Shown here one piece after another: positions 10,341-21,335 of a stretch of DNA of 64,000 bases (its first letter is position 1; the number at the start of each line of letters is the position of its first letter). Both the position numbers and the translations under genes were made by a program. Below the pieces are notes generated by a model. The model ran no database searches, was not told the origin of the DNA, and was given only the letters and a program-made list of their open reading frames with translations. Origin of the DNA: Chlorocebus sabaeus (taxonomy: Eukaryota > Chordata > Mammalia > Primates > Cercopithecidae); the NCBI RefSeq assembly GCF_047675955.1, contig NC_132909.1, positions 42,087,931 to 42,151,930 on the forward strand. Reading direction: 5' to 3'.

Positions 10341-13060
10341 CAACTGCTGGCTGGACCAAGATATTTGTCACAGTCTTACCTGTGTGTAGGAAGCAAACAG
10401 GAGGGTCACATCACCTGTGTTCTGGGCCAGGAATATGTCACAATATTCCCTGACACAAGGGACCAGGCAGAAGAGTCACATCACCTGGGTACTCAGCCAG
10501 GAATATGTTACAATCCCCTCCTGAAAGCAGGGTGCAGGCTGCAGAGTCACGTCACCTCGGTAATGGGCCAGCGATGTGTCAAAATGCTTTCTGTGGGCAA
10601 GGTCCAATTACAAGAGACTCATCTGTTTGCTGAGGCCAGCAATATGTCACTGTCTTTCCTGTAGGCAGCGTGCAGGCAGAATAAGACAGCCACATCTCTC
10701 AGGTGATGGATGTAGAGATATATCACCAGGTCCACTGTGGACAGCCCCAGGCAGGAGCCTTCTACTTTCTAGGTATTGGGCCCAGTGATAAGTCACAAAA
10801 TCCAAAACATGTGGGGACCAGGCCAAAAAAAAAAAAAAAAAAAAAAGAGAGAGGCTCACCTCGCCTCGATGCCGGGTCAAATGATATGTCACAATCTTCT
10901 TATTTGGCAGGTCCCAGGCAACAAAAATGTATCCTATCTCCTAGGTGATGAATAAACAGTATCATCTAATACCCCTGTCTTCAGGGCTCATGGAAAAGAG
11001 TCACATCACCTACTTGTTGGGTCCAGCCATATATTACTATACCCAATGTGTACTGGGCCCAGGCAGGAGAGGAGAGTAACATCCCCTAGGTCCTGTGTCC
11101 AGGGATACATCACAATGCCTCCTTGAGCAGAGCCCAAGAAGTAGAGAAGAGTCATATTACTTAGGTTCCAGGTACAACAATTTGTCACAACACTTCCTGA
11201 GAGAAAGGCCTAGGCAGAAGTGTCACATCACCTTGGTGGGGTGAAGAAATATGGGGCAATGTCCCTGGTAGGTAGGGCTAGAAAAAAAGAGATGCATCAC
11301 ATAATGTAGGGTCAGTGCTCACTTATCTGTCACAATCACACCAGTGGGCAGGGCTCAGGCAAGAGTGGAGAGTAATATCATGTAGGTGCTGCAGCAAGCA
11401 ATATGTCATGATTTCCACTGTGGACAGGTCCAACAAAGAAAATGAGAATCAAATCACGTAGGTCATGGGCCCAGAGATATGTCACAGTGGCCCTTGTGAG
11501 CAATAACCAGGCAGAAGAATGACATAGCATGTGTGCTGGGTCTAGTGATAACTCATTATCCCTTCTGTGGGCCTGGCACAGGCAAAAGAGAAGAGTCACA
11601 ACACCTAGCTGTTTGGCCCAGAAATATGTCACTATCTCTTCTATGGGCAAAGTCCACGTAAAACAGCAGAGTCACATCAAATAATTGATGCAGCTGGAGA
11701 TATGTCATAATGCCTTCTGTTGGCAGGGCCCGTGCAAGAGAGTCACATCACCTAGGTGTTGGACCCAGCCATATGTCACAATACACAATGTATTCAGGGC
11801 TCAGGCAAGAGATGATAGTCACATCATTTAGGTCTTGGATCCATGAAAACATGACAATTATTCCTTGAGCAAAGGCTAAGCAGCAGAGGAGAGTCACACC
11901 ACCTAGGCTTTAGGTCCAGCAATATCTTGCAATGACCCCTGAGAGGAGGTCCCAGGTAAAAGGGTAACATCTTCTACATGAGGGTCTAGAAATATGTCAC
12001 AATTCTCTGTGTGGGTAAAGAACAGAATGAAGAGGGAAGTTACATAACCTAATAAGTGGGTTGATCTATATGTCACAATCACTCTAGTGGGAAGAGCTCA
12101 AACACAGGGGGAGGGCTGCACCACACAAGTGCTGCTTATTTTGCAATACAGAATGTATGCAGAGCCCAGAATGGAGAGGACAGTCACATCCCCTAGGTAC
12201 TGTTCCCAACAATACATTACAATCTCCTCTAGGGCAAAGCCCAAGCAGTAGAGGTAATCCTTGCTGCTGGACCCAAAAATATGGGACAATATACCCTGAA
12301 AAATGTCCCAGGCAGAAGAATCACATCACTTCAGGAGGGTTCCAGCAATATGTCAAAATGCCTCCTGTGGGTAAGGCTCAGGAAGAAGAGAAGAGAAAAA
12401 TAACCTAGGGGCTGGGGCCAGCCATGTGTTACAACAACCTCAGTAAGCAGGGCCCAGGCATGAGAGGAGGGTCACACAACATAGACACTGTGCCAAGTGA
12501 TATGTCACAACTCACACTGCGGACAGGTCTCTAGAAATAAAGGTGCATCACATAATCTAGTTGATAGTCACAGAGATACATCACAATATATTTATCTCTT
12601 GTCCTTATGGACAAGAACCAGGCAGGATAGTCACATCTCCTCTGGGCTGTGTCCGGGGATAATTTACTCTCCCTTCTGTGATCAGAGGCCAGGAAAAAAG
12701 GACAGTCACATTATCTAGGTGCTGGAGACAGAGATATGTCACAATGTCACCTGCTGGCAAATACCAAGTAAGAGAGGAGAGTAACATCAAATAGATTATG
12801 GGTCCAGAAATATGTCACAATTCCCCTTGTAGGCAGAATCTAGGCAGGAGACTTACATCACCTGGGTTTTAGACCTAGAAGTATGTCACAAGATGCAATT
12901 CGGGCAATGCCAAGACAAAAGAATAAAAAACATACACTCTAGGTGCTAGGTGCAGAAATATGTCACAATTTCATGTGACATTCCTGGACCTAACACCTAG
13001 GGTGTATGTCTTTATTGTGACATCCTCACTCAAGTGCTTGGAAGAAGCGTATGTCACAAT
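10340..13060 (+). repeat. 72-bp satellite array, block 3
   Basis: The longest uninterrupted run of ~72-bp units, 2.7 kb. One unit carries an A-run of about 22 bases at 10825-10846, probably local slippage because no other mobile-element sequence adjoins it. Confidence 0.85.
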
Positions 13061-14211
13061 CAGAGCTGTAGGTAGATTCAAGGATAAGATTAAAAATCTT
13101 ACACATGTCCCTATTCTGGGTACGAGAGCAAACACCTCTTGTATGTTGGGTCTGAGTACAAAATTCCCAATATAAACAGTGGACTGAATCTGTGCCTGAG
13201 AATTTCAATCCCTTCTTTGGACCGTATCTTATTCATGGAGTAATAGCCTCACAGGTAAGTTGAATCTTAGTCTGAAATTCACCATCCCACCTGGGAATTA
13301 CATTCAAGTATGAGAGTCAATTATCCAACTTTTAACTTCCTCCTAATGTGAGATTCAGAACCTCAGCAGTAAGCTGAGTTCATGTGCAAGAATGAAAATC
13401 TTTACTATGAGCTTTGTGTACATAAGAGTGTTACAATCTCACCTGGGCTAGAGATAGGTTACAATCCCCTCCTGAAAGCAGGACACGGGCAGCAAAGTCA
13501 CTTCACCTGGATGCCGAGCCCAGCAGGAAATCACAATGTTCTCCATTAGCAAGGAACATGAAGGAAAGACACATCACCTGGACTTCCGGGCCCAGTAATA
13601 CATCACAATCTCACCTGAGGCAAGAACAGAAAAAGAAGAAGAAGAGTCACATCAGCTCGGTGCTGGGTCAGTCATAGGTCACAATCCCCTCTGTGAGCAG
13701 GAACCAGGCAGGAGAAGTGAGTCCCAACAATGTCCCCTTTGGACAGTGTCAAGGCAGGATAATAGGGTCATATCACCTAGGTGCTCGGTTCAACAAGAAG
13801 TCACAATCCTGTATGTGGGCTGGGCCCAGACTACAGATCAAATCACTCAGGTGCTGGCCAGAGGCATATATCACATTTACACCTGTAGGAAGGTCATAAA
13901 ATGATATTTACAATCCAGCACATGTCCTGTTGCTAAGTATGTAGTTAACACCTCCTGTATCTTAGGTGTAAGTACATGAGTTCATCTCAACAATAAACTG
14001 GATCTGTGCATGAGAGGAACATTCCTTCCTGTGTGCTATTTTATCTGAGTGAAGTTACTGCCTCAAAGGTGTGCTGAATATTGGTCTTAGAGTCATCAAC
14101 CTACCTGTGGATCAGATTCACATATGAGAGTCAATTTTCCAATGTTTGACTGCTTTTTGTTGTGAAATCCAGAGCCTTAACAATGAACTGTGTTCATGTG
14201 GGAAGATGACT
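13060..14211 (+). repeat. Satellite spacer copies 3 and 4 with a short 72-bp block
   Basis: A truncated spacer (about 13060-13450) is followed by six or so 72-bp units and then a second truncated spacer (about 13880-14211) that is cut off by an ERV LTR. The stretch 13670-14118 is very similar to 19508-19966, much closer than typical neighbouring units. Confidence 0.7.
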
Positions 14212-14414
14212 ATTGGAGGAACCAGCCCCCAATATTTTAACATAGGTTCTTTCTATTTTCCTTAAGTGTCAGCCGGTCTGAGAAATAAAGAGAAAGAGTA
14301 CAAAGAGATGAATTTTACAGCTGGGCCTCCAGGGGTAACACCACATATTAGTAGGTCGGTGATTTTCCCTGAGCCGTAAAACCAACAAGTTTTTATTGGG
14401 GATTTTAAAAGGGG

Positions 14415-15296
14415 AGGGGATATACCTAAAAGATTATAAGTCATGCTGCTATAAAGACACATGCACACGTATGTTTATTGCGGCACTATTCACAATAGCA
14501 AAGACTTGGAATCAACCCAAATGTGCATCAGTGACAGACTGGATTAAGAAAATGTGGCGGCCGGGCGCGGTGGCTCAAGCCTGTAATCCCAGCACTTTGG
14601 GAGGCCGAGACGGGTGGATCACGAGGTCAGGAGATCGAGACCATCCTGGCTAACACGGTGAAACCCCGTCTCTACTAAAAAAATACAAAAAAAAAAAACT
14701 AGCCGGGCGAGATGGCGGGCGCCTGTAGTCCCAGCTACTCGGGAGGCTGAGGCAGGAGAATGGCGGGAACCCGGGAGGCGGAGCTTGCAGTGAGCTGAGA
14801 TCCGGCCACTGCACTCCAGCCTGGGCCACACAGCAAGACTCCGTCTCAAAAAAAAAAAAAAAAAAAAAAAAAAGAAAATGTGGCATATACACACCATGGA
14901 ATAGTATGCAGCCATAAAAAAGGATGACTTCGTGTCCTTTGTAGGGACATGGATGCAGCTGTAAACCATCATTCTCAGCAAACTATCACAAGAACAGAGA
15001 ACCAAACAGCGCATGTTCTCACTGATAGGTGGGAACTGAACAATGAGATCACTTGGACACGGGAAGGGGAACATCACACACTAGGGCCTATTGTGGGGAG
15101 GGGGGAGGGGAGAGGGGGAAGGGGGAAGGGGAAGGGGAGGGGGGAGGGGGGAGGGATAGCGTTAGGAGATATACCTAATGTAAATGACAAGTTAATGGGT
15201 GCAGCACACCAACATGGCACATGTATACATATGTAACAATCCTGCATGTTGTGCACATGTACCCTAGAACTTAAAGTATAATTTTTTAAAAAAAGG
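14415..15296 (+). mobile_element. L1PA-type 3' end, split by AluY
   Basis: 5'-truncated L1 covering the end of ORF2 and the 3' UTR, with landmarks 'gcggcactattcacaatagc', 'catggaatagtatgcagcca' and 'catgtaccctagaacttaaa' near the end. The 3' UTR polypurine segment (about 15096-15156) is a series of G-runs, as usual in primate L1 and able to form G-quadruplexes. It lies inside an ERV LTR. Confidence 0.9.
14559..14871 (+). mobile_element. AluY, AluYR-like (Old World monkey)
   Basis: Nearly consensus Alu starting 'ggccgggcgcggtggctc' and ending in a ~27-base A tail. It carries the 'gagatccggccactgca' variant in the right monomer. A perfect 13-bp target-site duplication, 'aagaaaatgtggc', lies at 14546-14558 and 14872-14884, inside the L1. 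The low divergence and intact duplication show it is the youngest layer of this nest. Confidence 0.96.
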
Positions 15297-15557
15297 AGGG
15301 GGGGAAGGGATGCACGAACAGGGAGTAGGTCACAAAGATCACATGCTTCAAAGGGCAATAAAGATCACAAGACAAAGGCAAAATTAGAATTACTGATGAG
15401 GATCTATGTCCCACTGTGCACATATTGTCTTGATAAACATTTTTTAACAGGAAACAGGGTTCAAGAACAGATAACCGGTCTGACCAAAATTTACCAGGCT
15501 GGAATTTCTCAATCCCAGTAAGCCTGAGGCTACTGCAGGAGACCAGGGCATATCAGT

Positions 15558-17213
15558 AGCTAAGACAGACAGTATCTTTCATATTGGCTGGCTCAAGTTG
15601 TAAGAGTCATTGTGACACCTGTAAACTGAATGAAGACATATGTGACAGTCCCACAACTGGGTAAGGAGGGAGTGAGCAGGAGAATCACATCACCTGGGTG
15701 CTGTGCCAGAGATATTTACAACCTTCTCTGAGGGCAGTGACCAGGCAGGAGAGTCACATCATGTTGTTGCTGGGCTGGAATTATGTCATCATTTGTTCTG
15801 AGAGTAGGGACCAGGCAAGAGAGTCACAGTACCTGTGTTTTTAGCCAGAGATGTTATAATCCGCTCCTGAAAGCAGGACTAAGGCATCAGAGTCCCTTCA
15901 CCTGGTTGCTGGGCCTAACGATGTATCATAGTGTCTTCTGTGGCTAGGCCCAATCAGCAAAGCCACATTACCTAGTGCTGGCTCCAGTGATGTGTCGCAA
16001 TGCTTTTGGCATGGCCCAGGCAGAAGAGGAAATCTGAAACACCTAGGTGATGAAGAAAAAGACACATCTTAATAACCTTGTGGGCAGACCCATGCAGGAG
16101 AGTCACATCACCTAGGTGTTGGACCCAGCCATATTTCACAATGCACAATATACGTGGGGCTCAGGCAGGAGAGGAGAGTTTCATCACCTGCTTACCAGGC
16201 TCAGTGATATGTCACCATCTCCCCTGCGCACCGGGTGCAGACAGAAGAGGAGAGTCACATTTCCTAAGTGATAGATGTAGATATATGTTACAGGTCTTCT
16301 ATGGTCAGGACCCAGGCAGGAGCCTTTTATTTTCTAGATGTTTAGTGCAAAAATGTGTCACAATATCCTAAATATCCAGGGCCCAGACAAAAGAAGAGTG
16401 TCATGTCACCTAGAGTTTGTGTCCAGTAATATGTCACAACCCCCACTTTTTGTAAGACCCAGGCAGAAGAGGAGAGACACATCACATAGGAAATAGACAT
16501 AAAAAATATATTAAAATGCCTTTGTGAGCAGGACTTACGTGAGATAGTAGTTATCACCTAGGTGTGATAACATGCAATATGTCACAACACACAGTGTATG
16601 CAGGGCTCAGGCAGGAGAGGAGAGTCCCATCACCTAGGTGCGGAGCACACATCAACACATAAAAATTCCTTATCGGTCAGAGTCCAAGATGTTGAGAGAG
16701 TCGCGTCACCTAAAAGCTTGGTTCAGCAATATGTCACAATACCCTCTGAGTGAAGACCCCAGGCAGGACAGTGAGTCACATCACCTAGCTAAGAGACCCA
16801 GAGATATGTTACAATGCTTTTTCTGACAAAGTTCCAGGCAAAAGAAACACATCATCTGGTTTCTGGATCCAGTGATATGTCACAATTCTTTCTGTGGTCA
16901 GGGTGCAGGCAGAGGTGAGGAGTCACATTTTCCAGGTGTTATGTCACAACGCCTACTGTGGGGATGATCCAAGCAAGAAACTCAAATCACCTTGGTAATA
17001 GTCCAAGCAATTTGTAATAGTGCCTCTAGAAGCAAGGATAAGGCAAAAAGTGACATCACTTCGGTGTTGTGTCCAGCGATTTGCCACAATGCTTCCCATA
17101 AACATTACCAAGGCAGAACAGGAGACTCACATCACCTGGGGGCAAGGCCTACCAGTACGTCACAATGCCCCTGTGGATATCGGTAACAAAAAAGAGTAGA
17201 GTCACATCACCTA
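15558..17213 (+). repeat. 72-bp satellite array, block 4
   Basis: Begins with the end of a spacer ('ctaagacagacagtatcttt' near 15559) and continues as ~72-bp units to a sharp end at about 17213. The segment 15822-16115 is closely similar to 19970-20270. Confidence 0.85.
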
Positions 17214-17589
17214 GCTGAACACAGTGTCTTTTTTCAAGCTTAAACTTTCTAAAAGGTTAGCAGTGTTCTCTCTAAAACACAGAGCTGCTCACATTACAGC
17301 CTGACTCCAAATCCCATTTGATGGCTCATAACAGCCTACACAGCTGAGTCCCCATCCATTTTCCTAAGGCCAAATGTCAACGCTACACAACACTCCCAAA
17401 TGATATTCTCTTGTCACACTCTACTTCTTGTCCTACCCTGCGCTCAAATAAGTCTCATATTTTAATACTTCAAGTCCTATACTTAAAAGGCTTTTTTGCC
17501 CAAATTCGCATTTATTCTTTCCCACATTCTTCTTCTACACATGGAAAACCTGCATATTTGAGGGTATCACCTTTTATTTCCACTGCAGC

Positions 17590-17740
17590 TTCTCACTGGC
17601 CAGTTCTCCACTTGTTCTTGCTGGTTGTGAGGCACTGGTGAATTTTAGAACTAGAACCATATTATATCCATCATTGTAGTTCTAGAGCCTGGTACCGGGT
17701 GTAGGTGTCAAAAAATGGTTCCCAATGCAAGCTTGCTGAT
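17590..17740 (+). mobile_element. Possible L2 3' end
   Basis: The order of 'cattgtagttctagagcctg' and 'gtaggtgtcaaaaaatg' resembles the L2 3' end. Heavily diverged. Confidence 0.3.
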
Positions 17741-19149
17741 AGTGATATTCAACAGATGAGAAAAGAAAGAAGCCAGAATGCTGGTCTACTCATGCAGATT
17801 GCTTTTCACTATTGTTTTGCTGAAACTCTCCCAATGTCATGAGAAAAATAACTGATAATAATACTGATAATAAGAACTGATAATAAATACAGATGATAAG
17901 TCAGTTAAAATTGAGCTGGTAACATGCATGACTTCAATTCTCTATTTATTCCTAGTTTCAAAATAGTCCTTATCCACAGATAGGAAGAAACAGGAAACAG
18001 ACCCTCAAGTGCCTATCACAATGCAAGATTTGCCAATTTCATAACTTGCTCAGGCACCCGCATAAAAGAATTTAGGCACACTGGTGACCCCATCTCAGAC
18101 ACATTCAAAAAAGACAGAAGGTCCTCCTCTCACTGTCCTCCAGTACATGTGGCTCCTGCTTAAAAAGCAGAACAACAAAGAAATCATACCTCCCAGAGGG
18201 TATCACAGTTGATCTTGGACAAATCTTTAGATTAGGTTAGTAGTCAAGTCAATTCAATTGTTGCCCTTCCTTGGCTCATATCACATGTTATGAACTTCTT
18301 AGGATCATCCCAATGCAAATTCTGAGGCAAAACTTCGAGTTTCTTTATTATGTAAAGTAACAATAACCTATTATAACAAGCCAATAGACCTATTCTCAAG
18401 GCGTTGGCCCTACCCAAAGCAAAACTAAATTTCCCAAACACTTATGAGTTTACAGCTTCAAATCTCTTCAAAAGTAGGTTTCATATGAGTCCTTGAACAG
18501 GGCTCAGCACTTTCAGTGAGGTTAAAAGTGGGTGTCCACAAAAAAGGTTTCAAGAGATAAGAGAGTCCCCCACTACCCACCACACAGAAGACCAGCAGAA
18601 TCGCAGAGTCCATGCCCACCCTTTTTCACTTCTGGAGTATTTCCCCCCATGTGAAAGACCACTTGTTTTTCACACACTATCCTTTCCAATGAGAACATGG
18701 TAAAAATTTGATCCTTGATAGGCTTTGTTCAGGGTTTCACTCTACTTTCCCAGTGGGTCTCAGTCTGCCAACATTCTGCTTTAGTGTCTTGTTGAACTCC
18801 CACTCTTTAAGGCCACACAAATCCAAGTCAGTCAGTTCATGTACTAACACGACCTCTGCAAGCCCCTCAGTCCACAGAACACCAGTCTCCATTCCTGATC
18901 ATCACACAAGGGAAGGTCTAACTTATGTCCTCAAATATTAGCTAAAATCAGCTGTTGAATAGGTTAGCTGTGATTTATTTCTGGAAACCAGAACCCTGTC
19001 CTGGCACACTTATACTTTTTCCTTGGTGTGCCCATCTTTTCCCTTGATGTGCCTAATGGGGAGAACTCTGCACACAGGAGGTTTTCAGTTAGCATTTGTT
19101 TGGTGAATGAATCGTGTCTCTATGGTAGGTAGTCTGGCAGGGGTCAGAA

Positions 19150-19300
19150 GCACAGCCCTGGAGACAAACTTAACTGTTTGAGTTCTAATAGCTGGCCCCC
19201 TCTCTGGGTCCCTCTTTTCTCATGTGAATCCTGAGGATAATAATTACATCTACATCCCTCTGTCATAGAATTGTAATGAATGAAAAAGACGATGCATTAA
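19150..19300 (+). mobile_element. MIR fragment
   Basis: Shows the MIR order: 'ggagacaaacttaactgttt', a gap, 'ctcttttctcatgtgaatcc', 'gataataattacatctacat', then a 'catagaattgtaatgaatg' end. Ancient mammalian SINE, plus sense. Confidence 0.65.
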
Positions 19301-19494
19301 AAAAAAAAAAAAAAAGGATGCCAGTAGCTAGTGCTTAATAATTGTTAGATCTTATGACTTCTGCTCTTACTGCTATCATGCTGAGTGTGTTTCCATGTAT
19401 AAAAGCTAACAACCAACAAAGTGTGAAAATTAAAGTACAACTTTTGATTATTGACTTATCAGACGGGATTCCTATCGATTAATAGGTCTAGCAG

Positions 19495-20360
19495 AGGTAG
19501 AAGAGATACATAGGTCATAGGTCACAATCCCCACTGTGAGCAGGAACCAGGCAGGAGAAGTGAGTCCCAGCAATGTCCCCTGTGGCCATTGTCAAGGCAG
19601 GATAATAAGGCCACATCACTAGGTGCTGGGTCCAGTGATAACTCACAATCCTGTCTGTGGGCTGGGCCGAGGCTAGAAAGTTAAATCCCTCAGTTGCTGG
19701 CCAGAGGCATATATCACATTTACACTTGTAGGAAGGTCATAAAATGATATTTACAATCCAGCATATGTCTTGTTTCTGAGTATGTGAGTTAACGCCTTAC
19801 GTATGCTGGGTCTTAGTACATAAGTTTATCTCAACAATAAACTGGATCTGTGCATGAGAGGCGCAATCCTTCCTGTGTCCTGTTTTATCTGAGTGAGTTA
19901 CAGCCTCGCAGATGTGCTGAATATTGGTCTTAGAGTCATCAACCTACCTGTGGACCAGATTCACAGATGAGAGTCACAGTACCTGTGTTTTCAGCCAGGG
20001 ATATGTTACAATCCCCTCCTGAAAGCAGGACTAAGGCATCAGAGTCCCTTCACCTGGCTGCTGGGCCAAACAATATGTCAGAATGTCTTCTGTGGCTAGG
20101 CCCAATCAGCAAAGGCACATTACCTAGTGCTGGCTCCAGTGATGTGTCACAATACTTTTTATTGGGATGGCCCAGGCAGAAGAGGAAATCTGAAACAGCT
20201 AGGGGATGATCAAAAAGTCACATCCTAATAACCTTGTGGGCAGGACCCATGCACGAGAATCGCATCACCTAGCTGCAGGATTCAGTGATACGTCACAATC
20301 CCTTCTGTGGGCTGGGCCCAAACAAGGAGAGTCAAATAACTTGGGTGCTGGGAAGAGGTA
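19495..20360 (+). repeat. 72-bp satellite block 5, chimeric duplicate
   Basis: 19508-19966 matches 13670-14118 and then switches directly to sequence matching 15822-16115, skipping everything in between. The switch lies at a shared 'gagagtca' word. This looks like unequal recombination between array copies. Confidence 0.75.
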
Positions 20361-21335
20361 TATTTCACACCTGTAAGGAAGTCCAAGGATGAGATTAAAA
20401 ATTCCACACATGTCCAAGTTCTAGGTATGAGAGTCAATGCCTCCTGTATGTTGCTTCTACATACATGATCCACAATCTCTACAATGGACTGAATCCACTC
20501 ATGAGAGCCTCACTTTTTTCTGCGTACTGTGTTCCCTTAATAGAATCACAGTCTCACAGGTGTGCTAGATTTTTGTCTGAGAGACACCAATCAATATGTG
20601 GACCAGATCCACTCATGAGAGTCAATTTTCCAACTTTTGACTGTCTCCAGGTATGAGATTCAGAACTTCAACAGTGGGCTGTGAAAGGATGATCATCTTT
20701 ACTGTTTGCTGTGTGTGTGTAAAAGTGTCACAATCTTACCTTTGTTTGGGGCCATGTTAAGACATGTTCTGTATCACCCAAGGGCTTTATATGGTATGCC
20801 TGGGAGTCACAATTTCCTCTAAATCCTTTATATGGTATGGATCCGTGATAGTGTCTGTAGCTTTAACCCCAGGTATGACAGTCAACATCTTTTAAATTGG
20901 CTAGGTCCAGATAGGAGAGTTTTTAACCTGCCAGAGCTGGGTTTAAAAATGAGTCACCATCACAACTCCGAACAGAAATTCACAAATGAATGTCACAGTT
21001 TTAACTGTGGACTGCACCCACGTGTGAGATTACGTTCCTCACTGGTGGGCTTTGTCCACGTGTGAGGGTGACAATCCTAATGGTTGTCAGGGTGAGCACA
21101 CAAGAAACACAACTCATCTGCATGCTAGGCCTTGTGATGACCCTCTCTCTACCACCCAAGAGCTTTATACAATATGTAAAAAAAAAAATATGTGAGAGAG
21201 TGTTAACCTTTTATAACCTTCATACAGAAAGGAAATCCAGGATTTTACCCATTTTCATATACAGCTACGACAGACAGTATGTGTCCTCTTGGCTGGTTCA
21301 AAATATTAGAGTCATTATTGCACCTGTTTACTGAG
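20360..21335 (+). repeat. Satellite spacer segment, copy 5
   Basis: Nearly complete spacer without any transposon insertion, so it is the best local reference for the spacer's order. Landmarks are 'agtcaatgcctcctgtatgt', 'caatggactgaatccact', 'tccaacttttgactgtctcc' near 20630, 'gggctttatatggtatgcct' and 'acgacagacagtatgtgtcc' near 21266. Confidence 0.75.

Larger units (their letters stand above)
14212..15557. mobile_element. ERV LTR, split by L1 and AluY
   Basis: The two outer parts (14212-14414 and 15297-15557) together look like one LTR of several hundred bases. Landmarks are 'gtgtcagccggtctgagaaa', 'acagctgggcctccaggggt', 'aacaagtttttattgggg', 'acatgcttcaaagggcaata' and 'ttaccaggctggaatttctc'. 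I associate this with HERV-K-family LTRs but cannot name the subfamily or fix the strand. The middle is occupied by an L1 3' fragment. About 500 bp of satellite spacer expected at this point, from comparison with the other copies, is missing. Confidence 0.6.
17214..19494. other. Non-satellite island within the satellite
   Basis: About 2.28 kb of ordinary-looking DNA with no 72-bp units. It contains a MIR near 19150-19300, an L2-like end near 17590-17740 and an A-run at 19299-19317. No convincing gene is seen; the short open frames at 17411-17641 and 18708-18941 have no recognisable domain. It may be an inserted single-copy or duplicated segment. Confidence 0.6.

Noticed and set aside
14619..15077. 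152-codon minus-strand frame
   Set aside because: It is the reverse of an AluY and flanking L1; the peptide is the usual antisense-Alu peptide.
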